NCBI GenBank assembly: GCA_017431405.1
Contig: JAFRLB010000081.1
Coordinates: 1-52,237 of the forward strand
DNA length: 52,237 nt
Reading direction: 5' to 3'
From: Erysipelotrichaceae bacterium
GTDB taxonomy: Bacteria; Bacillota_I; Bacilli_A; Erysipelotrichales; Erysipelotrichaceae
Part shown: positions 9,296 through 17,518 of the stretch, in pieces
How positions within the stretch are numbered: the stretch's first letter is position 1
Layout: each line of letters begins with the position of its first letter
Translations under genes and position numbers: made by a program
The notes under the pieces: generated by a model
Told to the model about the DNA's origin: nothing
The model's input: only the letters and a program-made list of their open reading frames with translations
The model's database searches: none

Positions 9296-10567
9296 TTAAC
9301 CTACAAAATAAACGATCATGTTAAACATTGTTGAGTTCATGCCGTTCATCTTGCCGGTATCTTCATTCATGCCGCCTTCTTCCTTGTAAATGCCCTTGCC
9401 CTTGGCAGCGTTATTGATGATCATCAGGTTGAATCCGCCGGTTACCAGTCTGGTGTGATCAAGTTCATGGATCAGATCAGTCATTTCCTTAGTATCTTCC
9501 AGACCTCTTTCTGTACCAGGTTCAGATACTTCATTACCTATTGAATAAAGAATTACAGACGGATGGTTGTAATCTCTCTCGACCAGTTTTCTGATGTCAT
9601 CAAGATGATTGTCTTCCCAGTATGTGGCATAGTCATGCTTGTTCTTGTGATTGAACCACATATCCCACATTTCATCCATGACATACATGCCTAATTCATC
9701 ACAAGCTCTTAACAATGCATCTGATGTTGGGTTATGAGCGCTTCTGATGGCATTGAAGCCGGCATCCTTTAAGATCTTAACTCTGCGGTACTCACTCTTG
9801 TAGTAGGTTGCTGATCCAAGAAGACCATTGTCATGATGGATACAGCCACCCTTCAGGAATGTCTTCTGACCATTGATGTATAAACCGTCACTCTTCTTTT
9901 CAATCTGTCTGATGCCGAATCTTACTTCTGCCTCATCAGTTCCCAAAGTAGCCTTTAAGGTATAGAGACTTGGATGATGTTCATCCCACAGTCTGGCATT
10001 TTCCACTGTCAGTTCAACATCATTGCCCTTAGCTGAAGCGACAACTGTATCACCATCAAGTACTTCTACAGTAGCTTCACCGTTGCTTGTCTTGACTGAA
10101 ACATGGATCTTTCCGGTCTTATAATCTACTGTTTCGACCTTGATGCCTTCAGGCAGAATGTGTTCACCGTCAGCGGTATACAGATATACGTCTCTGTAAA
10201 TGCCGGCACCTGAATACCATCTTGAATCAGGCTGATCCAGGTTGTCACATTCAACCTTCAGTACGTCTTCTTTCTTAACCGCTCCCAGGTTAACCTTAAA
10301 CGGGATGTAACCGTAAGGAACATCTGCCTTAAGTTCATCATTCAGATATACCCTGGCATTCTTGTAAACACCATCGAATGAAACACTGGCATGTTCAGCA
10401 TTTACACCCATTTCCTTTTCATATGTGTACTTGCCTGATGCGAAGAAAGCCTGAGCATCACCGCTCTTGGCATCTGCTCTTCTGGCTGTCAGAAACATTT
10501 CGTCTCTTGGCAGGCATACTGTTTCGTTATTCAGTTTCCAGTTTTCATTGAATAATTGCTTTTTCAT
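9296..10567 (-). CDS. GH2 N-terminal part (before in-frame stop)
   Basis: 423 residues covering the sugar-binding jelly-roll, the immunoglobulin-like domain and the first half of the TIM barrel, including the acid/base Glu in SIGNEVSEPG. It ends ...MFNMIVYFVG at the TAA. The frame is intact and well translated-looking, but the barrel is incomplete, so a soluble active enzyme is unlikely without read-through. Confidence 0.6.
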   Translation of the reverse strand: MKKQLFNENWKLNNETVCLPRDEMFLTARRADAKSGDAQAFFASGKYTYEKEMGVNAEHASVSFDGVYKNARVYLNDELKADVPYGYIPFKVNLGAVKKEDVLKVECDNLDQPDSRWYSGAGIYRDVYLYTADGEHILPEGIKVETVDYKTGKIHVSVKTSNGEATVEVLDGDTVVASAKGNDVELTVENARLWDEHHPSLYTLKATLGTDEAEVRFGIRQIEKKSDGLYINGQKTFLKGGCIHHDNGLLGSATYYKSEYRRVKILKDAGFNAIRSAHNPTSDALLRACDELGMYVMDEMWDMWFNHKNKHDYATYWEDNHLDDIRKLVERDYNHPSVILYSIGNEVSEPGTERGLEDTKEMTDLIHELDHTRLVTGGFNLMIINNAAKGKGIYKEEGGMNEDTGKMNGMNSTMFNMIVYFVG

Positions 10568-10578
10568 TGGTTACCCCC

Positions 10579-13038
10579 CTATTTAAAGTCCTCAGGACTG
10601 TATTTCTTAGCTACATTTGAATAAACAATGCTTCTGATGATGTTGGCAGCGGCCCTTCTCAGATCTTCACTGCTGAGGGTTCCTTTCTTAAGGCCTTCCT
10701 TTAAGCTCTTTGCATAAACCTTATCACCAGGCATGATCATGTCATTGCCGTTGGCCACAGCCACATCAGTATGTCCCTGACCAGGTCTGGTAGAGAACCA
10801 GTCAGTCATGACTACACCGTCGAAGCCCCATTCATTACGTAACATCTTGGTACACAGATCATAACTGTCAGGTGTATAAGTACCATTGATCAGGTTATAG
10901 GATGTCATGACACTCTTTGAGCCTGCTTCTCTGATGTTGATTTCAAACCCCTTCAGATATATTTCTCTTAAAGCTCTTTCAGAAACATGAGCATTTGAGA
11001 ATTCACGCTTGTCTTCAGCGTTGTTACATGCAAAGTGCTTAATTGTAGTATAGTTGCCTTCAATTCTCTGAACACCTCTGGTCATTGCGGCTGAGATTTT
11101 GCCGGATACAACCGGATCCTCTGAATAGTATTCAAAGTTACGGCCGCATAACGGGTTACGCTGGATGTTCATGCCAGGAGCCAGCCAGTAGGTAACGTTG
11201 TACTTATCCATTTCCTTGCTGACGGCATAGCCGACCTCTTCAACTATGTCGGTATTCCAGGTTGAAGCCAGGTTTGTTCCAACCGGGAAGGCTGTTGCGA
11301 ACTGGTAGAATACGGTGTCATTCTTGCCAGGCTTTAAGAAGAACAGAGCCCAGTCAGGCATGACTTCCATGAATGACAGCAGATAGTGTCCCTTGAACAT
11401 TTTTATTCTGCCGGTTTTGGAAACAGCAGTCTTTCTGACAAGTCTTAATCCGCCAGGACCGTCAGCCAATGTAACTGACATTAAGCCCTTATCCAGATAC
11501 TTATATGTTGTCTTGCCGGCAACGCCAGGAGCACAGATGACATTTGTGTCCATCATTCCCATGGTGCCTACACCGGTACATACATCTGCCAGCTGTTTAT
11601 CAGTTAACTGATTAATGATTCTATCTACCTTCTCATCAGAATAAACTGCCGGCTTGCCGTATTTATATGTTCTTGTAACAATGGCGTTCTTATCAAGAAC
11701 GGCTCTTTCTACTCCTTCAAGGTCATATTCCCAGACATTATTGTTCTTAAGTTTCTCGTATTCACTGTCATAATGACAAATGGAATCATGTTTTGAAAGA
11801 ACGAGTTCTTCTCTGTTTTCGATGACGAATACCGGCTTATTGTCAGCTGATGAATTGCCGGCTTTAATGACATAGTCGCCCTTTTCCAGAATGTAGGAGC
11901 TGAATGTTTCCTCATATGAAGCAAGACTGTACATGTCGATTTCAAACTTCAGAACCTCTTCTTCTTTCGGCTGCAGTTCACTGGTCTTCTTAAATGCAAC
12001 AAGTCTCTGATATTCCTTGTCCAATCTGCCAGATGGACAGGATGCATAAATCTGAACAACTTCCTTACCGGCATGCTCACCGGTATTTCTTACCTTGATG
12101 TTCAGATGAAGTTTTCTGCCTTCAAGCTTCTTTTCCAAAGCTTCAATTTCAAATTCTGTATAAGAAAGGCCATAGCCAAAATGAAATCTAGGTTCAACCT
12201 TAAAAGTATCAAAGTAACGGTAGCCGACATAGATGTCTTCCTTATAATATTCATTATCCAGATCACCATTCAGGTAAGAGAATTCATTGCCGAATGGAAT
12301 GTCTTCATATTTCTTTACCCAGGTAGTGGCAAGCTTGCCTGAGAAATACTTCTTCCCAGATAATACATCAGCCAGTGCACGGCCGCCTTCCTGTCCGGCC
12401 TGGCCATAGAAGATAAGTGAAATCTTAAGGTCATCAAGAGGACTCAGGTCAATTGAAGCACCTGAATTGACGATGACGATGAGATGTTCAAACTTTTCAT
12501 ACAGCAGTGTAATGTCGCTTACTTCATTATCCTTAAGTGAGAAGTCATGGTTTGCCAGCTTCTTATCAGCTGCTTCACCTGACTGTCTGGATACTACATA
12601 AATGGCAACCTTACCATCGCTTTCAGTTAAGTCAGCTTCACTTATGCAATCAGGATCTTTCAGAACATAGTTGTTTGAAAGACTTGCGGCATTTGGCATG
12701 CCCTTATTTTCATTTATCCATTTTTCATGAGCCTTGGCTTCTTCCTCGATGTTTCTCTGAATGTACTTTTCAGAGGTGATCTCAAAGCCGGCATTCTTCA
12801 TACCTTCATAAATCGTAACTGAATGACGGTTGTTGACTTCTCCTGATCCTGTTCCACCCTTGATCGTGTGACTTGCACCAGCACCAAACAAGGCTACCTT
12901 TTTGTCTTGAAGAGGTAATGCTCCATCATTTTTCAACAGAACAAATGATTCGACGGCTGCCTCATAGGCAACTTTACTGTTTTCTTCTTCCAACTTACTT
13001 ACAGTTTCATCATACTGACCGGTTATAACTCTTTTCAT
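10579..13038 (-). CDS. GH3 beta-glycosidase with permuted domain order
   Basis: 819 residues. The usual C-terminal alpha/beta sandwich comes first (VLLKNDGALPL, GAGASHTIKGGTGSGEVN; about 25-300), then a fibronectin-III-like domain (about 320-420), and the TIM barrel comes last (about 480-800). The nucleophile is Asp746 in GVVMTDWF; KHFACNN and GRNFEYYSEDP are the substrate-side loops. This circular permutation is known from rumen-type beta-glucosidases. No signal peptide, so intracellular. It sits in the arabinose operon 11 bases before the GH2 gene, and its ATG overlaps the esterase stop by four bases. The substrate is probably a beta-xyloside, beta-glucoside or arabinoside; context favours pentosides. 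Confidence 0.88.
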   Translation of the reverse strand: MKRVITGQYDETVSKLEEENSKVAYEAAVESFVLLKNDGALPLQDKKVALFGAGASHTIKGGTGSGEVNNRHSVTIYEGMKNAGFEITSEKYIQRNIEEEAKAHEKWINENKGMPNAASLSNNYVLKDPDCISEADLTESDGKVAIYVVSRQSGEAADKKLANHDFSLKDNEVSDITLLYEKFEHLIVIVNSGASIDLSPLDDLKISLIFYGQAGQEGGRALADVLSGKKYFSGKLATTWVKKYEDIPFGNEFSYLNGDLDNEYYKEDIYVGYRYFDTFKVEPRFHFGYGLSYTEFEIEALEKKLEGRKLHLNIKVRNTGEHAGKEVVQIYASCPSGRLDKEYQRLVAFKKTSELQPKEEEVLKFEIDMYSLASYEETFSSYILEKGDYVIKAGNSSADNKPVFVIENREELVLSKHDSICHYDSEYEKLKNNNVWEYDLEGVERAVLDKNAIVTRTYKYGKPAVYSDEKVDRIINQLTDKQLADVCTGVGTMGMMDTNVICAPGVAGKTTYKYLDKGLMSVTLADGPGGLRLVRKTAVSKTGRIKMFKGHYLLSFMEVMPDWALFFLKPGKNDTVFYQFATAFPVGTNLASTWNTDIVEEVGYAVSKEMDKYNVTYWLAPGMNIQRNPLCGRNFEYYSEDPVVSGKISAAMTRGVQRIEGNYTTIKHFACNNAEDKREFSNAHVSERALREIYLKGFEINIREAGSKSVMTSYNLINGTYTPDSYDLCTKMLRNEWGFDGVVMTDWFSTRPGQGHTDVAVANGNDMIMPGDKVYAKSLKEGLKKGTLSSEDLRRAAANIIRSIVYSNVAKKYSPEDFK

Positions 13039-13823
13039 CTTATACTTTCCTCCATTAACCAGAATCTTATTGCTTCATCTATCCAGCCTTCTGCGTTGGT
13101 TCCCGTTCCCGGTCCAACGCCATGAGCTGTATCATCAAATATTCTTAACTGATATCTTATTCCTTTTTCTGCAAGTGCCCTGGCCATTCGCCTGCTGTTG
13201 AGCGGATCAACTACCTTATCAGCCAGTGAACACCATAGATAGGTGTCAGGGTAGCCAGAATGCACGTGCTTTTCAACACTCAGCATCTCTTCCTTTTCTG
13301 GCGATGCTTTCTTTCCCAAGAGATTATCATGTGAACCGCCATGTGTTATGGCTAAGTCCATCGATATTACCGGATAAGCCAGGATAAGCGCTGCAGGTTT
13401 TGGTAATCCATATTTAACATATCCAACATTATCCGTTCCAAAGCTGGCTGCCAGATGTCCTCCAGCGGAAGCACCCCATATTGAGTAGTCCTCAAAGTCA
13501 ATGTTGTACACTTCCTTCTTTTCCATTATTTCCCTTACAGCCCTGGCCAGATCATCCATTGGGGCAGGGTATTCAGCCTTGTTTCGAACATGGTAATAAA
13601 GTATGAATGCGCTGATGCCTTTCTCATTTAGTTTACGGGCAATTGGTACACCTTCTATGAAACTGCATACCATACCATAACCGCCGCCTGGTACTAACAA
13701 GGCTACAGGATGAGTATTGCCATCTCTTATTACAAAGTCATCTACAAGCTTATATTCATTCTTAGTCAGAAAGATGTCTCTGAATGACTGTCTGACATCA
13801 ACATCTAAAGGTCTTTCAGGCAT
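13035..13823 (-). CDS. Alpha/beta-hydrolase, carbohydrate esterase-like
   Basis: 262-residue alpha/beta hydrolase. The oxyanion segment VPGGGYG (near residue 46) and the nucleophile elbow IWGASAGGH (Ser) are clear. Asp in LADKVVDP and His in DTAHGVGPG complete a triad. The fold matches BD-FAE/xylan-acetylesterase-like proteins that are common in plant-glycan loci. It has no signal peptide, so it would deacetylate or de-esterify imported oligosaccharides. Strong GGAGG seven bases upstream. It overlaps the SGNH gene before it by eight bases and the GH3 gene after it by four, so the three are translated as a unit. Confidence 0.85.
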   Translation of the reverse strand: MPERPLDVDVRQSFRDIFLTKNEYKLVDDFVIRDGNTHPVALLVPGGGYGMVCSFIEGVPIARKLNEKGISAFILYYHVRNKAEYPAPMDDLARAVREIMEKKEVYNIDFEDYSIWGASAGGHLAASFGTDNVGYVKYGLPKPAALILAYPVISMDLAITHGGSHDNLLGKKASPEKEEMLSVEKHVHSGYPDTYLWCSLADKVVDPLNSRRMARALAEKGIRYQLRIFDDTAHGVGPGTGTNAEGWIDEAIRFWLMEESIR

Positions 13824-14601
13824 CTTTTTCCTCCTTTATAATCATGGTTTCAAGTTTCCTTTCAAACTTCGGAGTCCACCATTCACGGTAACCGGCTTTT
13901 GTCGGATGAATTCCATCTGCCATGTACACTAAATAGTCTTTCCTGGAAACTCTGTTCATTTCCTCATCATTCCAGAGATCAAGAACCTCAATGTTCCATT
14001 TTTTCTGAATCTGCTTAAGCAGTTCAATCATCTTTTCATACTGCCTGCTGTTATATCTGGTGCCTGTGTAGAACAGAACCGGACAGTTCCATGTTTTTCT
14101 GGCATAGGCAATTATGTATTCAATTGCCCCGGCTACTGTTCTGACATCGAAACTGTTCATGTCAAATGAATCACTGACAGTTCCCAAAGGCTTTTTCAAG
14201 GTTGCATCATTGGTAGAAAGCTGACATACGAAGCAATCAGCCTCAAAATTACAGTCAATCGTTTTCATTCTGGAAATATACGATGGTTTTCCCTTTACCT
14301 CTTCATCTACCAGAGTTGTACCGCTGACGGCTTCTTTTAGCGGAATGATGCCGTCTTTTTTCTGCATGAATTCAACAAATGAATCACCTTCTGAAGCTGC
14401 GCCATATGTTACCGAACTGCCAAGGAATATTATCTTCCTGCCTCTTAGTTTACTGACAGGTAATTTCTCAGTATGATCAAGATCATATTTACTGTCATTA
14501 CCAAGAGAAGAGCTTACTGCCCTTTTGCCAATAATTAAGGCAGCGGGCAGAAATAATGCTGAAATGGCAAGGCCTGTTATGATAGCTTTCTTTTTATTCA
14601 T
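13816..14601 (-). CDS. SGNH/GDSL hydrolase with N-terminal membrane segment
   Basis: 261 residues, first gene of the arabinose operon. Residues about 4-22 are hydrophobic after three lysines (KAIITGLAISALFLPAALI), a signal peptide or anchor, so this may be the operon's only exported enzyme. SGNH blocks: I is FLGSSVTYG (Ser), III is STNDAT (Asn), V is DGIHPTKAGY (Asp, His). Such enzymes remove acetyl groups from sugars. The ATG at 14601 has AAGAGAGAG upstream; the longer frame from 14682 would run through the promoter and the cre site. With the next gene's esterase it points to an acetylated substrate such as arabinoxylan or pectin side chains. Confidence 0.82.
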   Translation of the reverse strand: MNKKKAIITGLAISALFLPAALIIGKRAVSSSLGNDSKYDLDHTEKLPVSKLRGRKIIFLGSSVTYGAASEGDSFVEFMQKKDGIIPLKEAVSGTTLVDEEVKGKPSYISRMKTIDCNFEADCFVCQLSTNDATLKKPLGTVSDSFDMNSFDVRTVAGAIEYIIAYARKTWNCPVLFYTGTRYNSRQYEKMIELLKQIQKKWNIEVLDLWNDEEMNRVSRKDYLVYMADGIHPTKAGYREWWTPKFERKLETMIIKEEKDA

Positions 14602-14639
14602 AAGCACTCTCTCTTTATATTTATTTTTATCTAATAATA

Positions 14640-14654
14640 ATGTAAACGTTTCCA
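14640..14654. promoter_or_regulatory. cre-like site in the arabinose operon promoter
   Basis: ATGTAAACGTTTCCA fits the CcpA consensus WTGNAANCGNWNNCW at every fixed position. Its first part, read on the minus strand, gives TTTACA, a plausible -35 for the operon, with TAAATA about 17 bases on. CcpA bound here would block transcription when preferred sugars are present. Confidence 0.65.
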
Positions 14655-14724
14655 TTATCAACATGGTATACATTTTTAGCAAACATTATATTTATTTAGC
14701 TGTATTTAAATAATAGTCGAAATA

Positions 14725-14753
14725 TTTATATATTTTGATAAATATTATATAAT
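14725..14753 (+). promoter_or_regulatory. Promoter of AraC gene 1, apparently leaderless
   Basis: TATAAT at 14748-14753 has TTTATA 17 bases upstream (14725-14730). The ATG at 14760 is seven bases past the -10 box, just where transcription should start, and no Shine-Dalgarno sequence lies between them. Confidence 0.55.
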
Positions 14754-14759
14754 TCAGGT

Positions 14760-15950
14760 ATGGATAATATAGATTTTTTCGCAGAATTACTACAATGTAT
14801 ACACGACATTCATCTATGGGTCTATGACAGAGATGGCCTTTTGATCAGGACAACCATTCCCCAGGAAACATACCTGAGTGAAGAACTGTTCAGAGATCAT
14901 AACACACTGATCAGAGAAGCCGCCTGGAAGCATTCCAGGCCTTCAATACTGAGCAGCCGTTTAGAAACTACATGGATCATAGATTCAACACGTGTAAATG
15001 GCGAGCCGGAATTCATTTTTGCGTTTGGGCCTTTTTTCATTGACACAATGCCGAAAAAGACGATAGAACAGAAAATAGAAGAGATTAATCTTTCCCTCAG
15101 TGGCAAACACCGTCTGCTGGATATGTTGAAATCATTACCTGTCATTCCTTTTACAAGAGTCATTGAATACGCCATAATGATGCACTATACTCTGACCTCA
15201 GAGAAAATCAACACCTATGATTTGCACATCAGACATCATGAGTATGTTGATCCGGATAATGCATTTGCAGATGAGACCAAGGTCCATGGTACTTATGATT
15301 ATGAGCTTGAGTTATTAAGACGAGTCAGAGAAGGAGATCTTGGATTGATCGACTTCATGAAGAAAAATTCAAAATCACTTGTCGTTGGCAAGCTCGCTAC
15401 TGACGATTCAGATTCCCTGCGTCAGCTTAAGAACACCATTTTGGTTGCCATCACCCTGTTTTCCAGAGCTGCCATTGACGGTGGATTATATCCCGATACC
15501 GCCATGACTCTGACTGACCATTATTTCCAGGCTGTTGAAGCCGCCAAGTCTTTTCAGGAAATAGTCAACATCAATCTTGTGATGCAGACAGATTTCGTTA
15601 ACCGTGTTCATAAGATCAGAACCGATAAAAGTTGCTCCAAAACCATCAGAATGGTCAAAGAATACATTGATCTGCATAAGGAAGATGAAATCAAATTGAA
15701 GGACATTGCCAGAGAATTCGGCTACACGGAATACTATCTGACCAAGAAGTTCCATAACGAAACAGGAACTACCATCAAGGAATACATTAGAGATGTAAGG
15801 CTTGAATACTCAAAGTATCTGCTCAAGCATGAAAAAGAGCCAGTCAGAGAAATATCAGACCGGCTCAGGTTTACATCTCAGAGTTATTTTACTGACTGTT
15901 TCAGAAAGAAATACGGCATGACGCCTAACGAGTACCGTCAGGCTGACTGA
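14760..15950 (+). CDS. AraC-family transcriptional regulator (arabinose operon)
   Basis: 396 residues. The C-terminal ~100 residues carry the two helix-turn-helix motifs of the AraC family (KLKDIAREFGYTEYYLTKKFH and the second ending SQSYFTDCFRKKYGMTPNEYR). The N-terminal ~280 residues form a sensor domain that I do not recognise beyond the pattern seen in other Bacillota AraC proteins (HLWVYDRDGLLI near the start). It is divergent from the arabinose operon across 158 bases holding a cre site, so it most likely activates that operon in response to arabinose or an arabino-oligosaccharide. Its 3' end overlaps the convergent esterase by 26 bases. Confidence 0.9.
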   Translation: MDNIDFFAELLQCIHDIHLWVYDRDGLLIRTTIPQETYLSEELFRDHNTLIREAAWKHSRPSILSSRLETTWIIDSTRVNGEPEFIFAFGPFFIDTMPKKTIEQKIEEINLSLSGKHRLLDMLKSLPVIPFTRVIEYAIMMHYTLTSEKINTYDLHIRHHEYVDPDNAFADETKVHGTYDYELELLRRVREGDLGLIDFMKKNSKSLVVGKLATDDSDSLRQLKNTILVAITLFSRAAIDGGLYPDTAMTLTDHYFQAVEAAKSFQEIVNINLVMQTDFVNRVHKIRTDKSCSKTIRMVKEYIDLHKEDEIKLKDIAREFGYTEYYLTKKFHNETGTTIKEYIRDVRLEYSKYLLKHEKEPVREISDRLRFTSQSYFTDCFRKKYGMTPNEYRQAD

Positions 15951-16866
15951 AACATCTCTCCATGAATCTGATGTTTTCTTCCATCAGCTGAATGGTTTCA
16001 GGAGAACCATTACCAAGGGTTGAACAGGCGTGGAATGTATTGACCAGCATGATCAGTTCACAGTCCACTCCTTTTTCTTTGAGCTTTTCATACATCATTT
16101 CGGCATCGGCCCTTAAAGTTTCATTCGCATCGCAGCTCATCATTACAGGTGGAAAACTGTCCAGTTTGTCAAAATATGCGCATGACAGTTCTGGATTCTT
16201 TCGGTCTACACCAGGAGCAAACATGTCCATTAACGGTCCCAAACCTTCAGGCTTTACCGTGTTGTCTCTTATTTCATAGTATGAACGGTCAAGATTGCCT
16301 GTCAGATCACATAGAGGTGACTGAGGTAACAGACAGTCAGGAACATATTCATTTTTTCTTATCGTTCTAACGGTAAGAGCAAAAGTAAGATAACCGCCGC
16401 CTGATTCCCCTGTTACACAGATCTTTGAATCCGGATACATTTCATGCAGAGCCAGGAAAGCCGTTTCGCAATCATCAACCGCTGCCGGGAAGACATTCTC
16501 AGGAGCAAGTCTGTAATCTATCGTTACTACTCTTCTGCCGGCTCTGTTGGCAATCATGGAACAGTATGCCTTTGTGGCGCTGGCACTGCCTGCTACCAGA
16601 CCGCCACCGTGAATGTACATTATCAGGTTTTCATCCTTTATATTATCCGGTGTGACCATGATCCCCTTGATGCCATTGAGCTCAATTTTCTTATAGCTGA
16701 CACCCTTTTCCTTTGGCATAAACGAATATCCAATATTGCTTATGAATCTTAACAGTTTCCAGTTTACCTTATCATAACCGCCCTTGAATACAAACCCTCC
16801 GGTAGCACTCCCGACGATTTTGGAATTCTTTTTCATTTCCTTACTTGTAGCTTCAATTGTGATCAT
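15925..16866 (-). CDS. Alpha/beta-hydrolase, HSL-type acetyl esterase
   Basis: 313 residues of the hormone-sensitive-lipase type. The oxyanion motif is YIHGGGLVAGS, the nucleophile is Ser in GESGGGYL, and Asp (near SCDANETL) and His in NTFHACS close the triad. No signal peptide. I chose the ATG at 16866 because GGAGG ends seven bases upstream; the frame stays open to 17112, but that part would run through the TetR gene on the other strand and is not protein-like. It is divergent from the TetR regulator and shares a 39-bp promoter element with the GH43 genes at 19-20 kb, so it probably deacetylates the same glycan. Confidence 0.85.
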   Translation of the reverse strand: MITIEATSKEMKKNSKIVGSATGGFVFKGGYDKVNWKLLRFISNIGYSFMPKEKGVSYKKIELNGIKGIMVTPDNIKDENLIMYIHGGGLVAGSASATKAYCSMIANRAGRRVVTIDYRLAPENVFPAAVDDCETAFLALHEMYPDSKICVTGESGGGYLTFALTVRTIRKNEYVPDCLLPQSPLCDLTGNLDRSYYEIRDNTVKPEGLGPLMDMFAPGVDRKNPELSCAYFDKLDSFPPVMMSCDANETLRADAEMMYEKLKEKGVDCELIMLVNTFHACSTLGNGSPETIQLMEENIRFMERCFSQPDGTR

Positions 16867-16907
16867 AATCATACCTCCATATGTTATAATCAAATTATAG
16901 AAACAAA

Positions 16908-16958
16908 GTGTTGCATTTAACACATCATGTATGAAACCGGATGTTTTAAGTGCGACAC
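16908..16958. promoter_or_regulatory. Predicted TetR operator, copy A
   Basis: Between the divergent esterase and TetR genes. 16920-16958 matches 20362-20400 at 34 of 39 bases (core CATCATGTA, then GAAACCGG). GTGTTGCATTT at 16908-16918 and AAGTGCGACAC at 16948-16958 form an inverted repeat (9 of 11). A second site of the same sequence in front of another operon suggests one regulator, most simply the adjacent TetR. Confidence 0.65.
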
Positions 16959-16990
16959 ATACAGACAAGTCTGTTGCAGGAGGAATAATT

Positions 16991-17518
16991 ATGGAGAACC
17001 AGCGCGTCATCATCAGCAAGCGCATGTTAAAAGATGCCTTGCTATCATTACTGAAGGAAAAGAGACTGATGGATGTAACAGTAAAGGAACTGTGTGAACG
17101 CTCGGGGATCAACCGTTCAACTTTTTACCGCCATTATGACAACGTATCAGATTTACTGGATGAAGTCATCGACGACATAGTGAATCTGGTAGTCAGTACC
17201 AGTAATTCATCATTGAATGACCCAGGTAATACCCTGAGTTATCTCAGCAATACTCTGTTGTTTTTCCGGGATCATGATGAGTACGATCCGTTAATATCTT
17301 CCGAGAACCTCACCATGGACATTCTTGGCCGCAAGATCGAAGAAGAAATGATTAACAGTCTGCCAATTAAAAGCTCCCGATACCAAAGGTACCTGATTCG
17401 TTACCTCATGAACGGGAGCTATGGAATAATCAAAAGCTGGATAATGAATGGCAGAAAGGAAGATGTAAAGGAAATATCAGATATGATCCTTACCTTTACT
17501 TCCAGCACTTTACGTTAA
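16991..17518 (+). CDS. TetR/AcrR-family transcriptional regulator 1
   Basis: 175 residues. The N-terminal helix-turn-helix reads VTVKELCERSGINRSTFYRHYDNVSDLL (in outline VTVKEL...FYRHY), typical of TetR proteins; the rest is an all-helical ligand domain without a recognised ligand. The ATG at 16991 has AGGAGG seven bases upstream, so the longer frame from 16931 is not used. It is divergent from an esterase and its stop abuts, with no gap, the stop of the convergent GH43 gene. It probably represses itself, the esterase and the GH43 pair through the shared 39-bp element. Confidence 0.88.
   Translation: MENQRVIISKRMLKDALLSLLKEKRLMDVTVKELCERSGINRSTFYRHYDNVSDLLDEVIDDIVNLVVSTSNSSLNDPGNTLSYLSNTLLFFRDHDEYDPLISSENLTMDILGRKIEEEMINSLPIKSSRYQRYLIRYLMNGSYGIIKSWIMNGRKEDVKEISDMILTFTSSTLR

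Larger units (their letters stand above)
8282..10567 (-). pseudogene. GH2 beta-galactosidase-type hydrolase interrupted by an in-frame TAA
   Basis: One continuous frame of 762 codons would encode a normal GH2 enzyme, but codon 424 (9296-9298) is TAA. The frame is not shifted: reading continues VYFVG-stop-GMNKAAN. A single change from AAA (Lys) would create the stop. The proton donor Glu (SIGNEVSEPG) lies before the stop and the nucleophile Glu (FGSETMP) after it, so neither half alone can be active. GGGGGGT precedes the ATG. It sits between GH3 and araA in the arabinose operon, so its likely job was removing a beta-linked galactose or arabinopyranose. It could be a recent pseudogene, strain variation or a base-call error. 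Confidence 0.85.

Noticed and set aside
14602..14682. Longer SGNH frame from 14682
   Set aside because: It would place the cre site and promoter inside the coding region; the ATG at 14601 has a ribosome site and starts a proper signal-like segment.
16867..17112. N-terminal extension of the HSL esterase to 17112
   Set aside because: It lacks a ribosome site, is not protein-like, lies antisense to TetR 1 and covers the shared operator; GGAGG supports the ATG at 16866.
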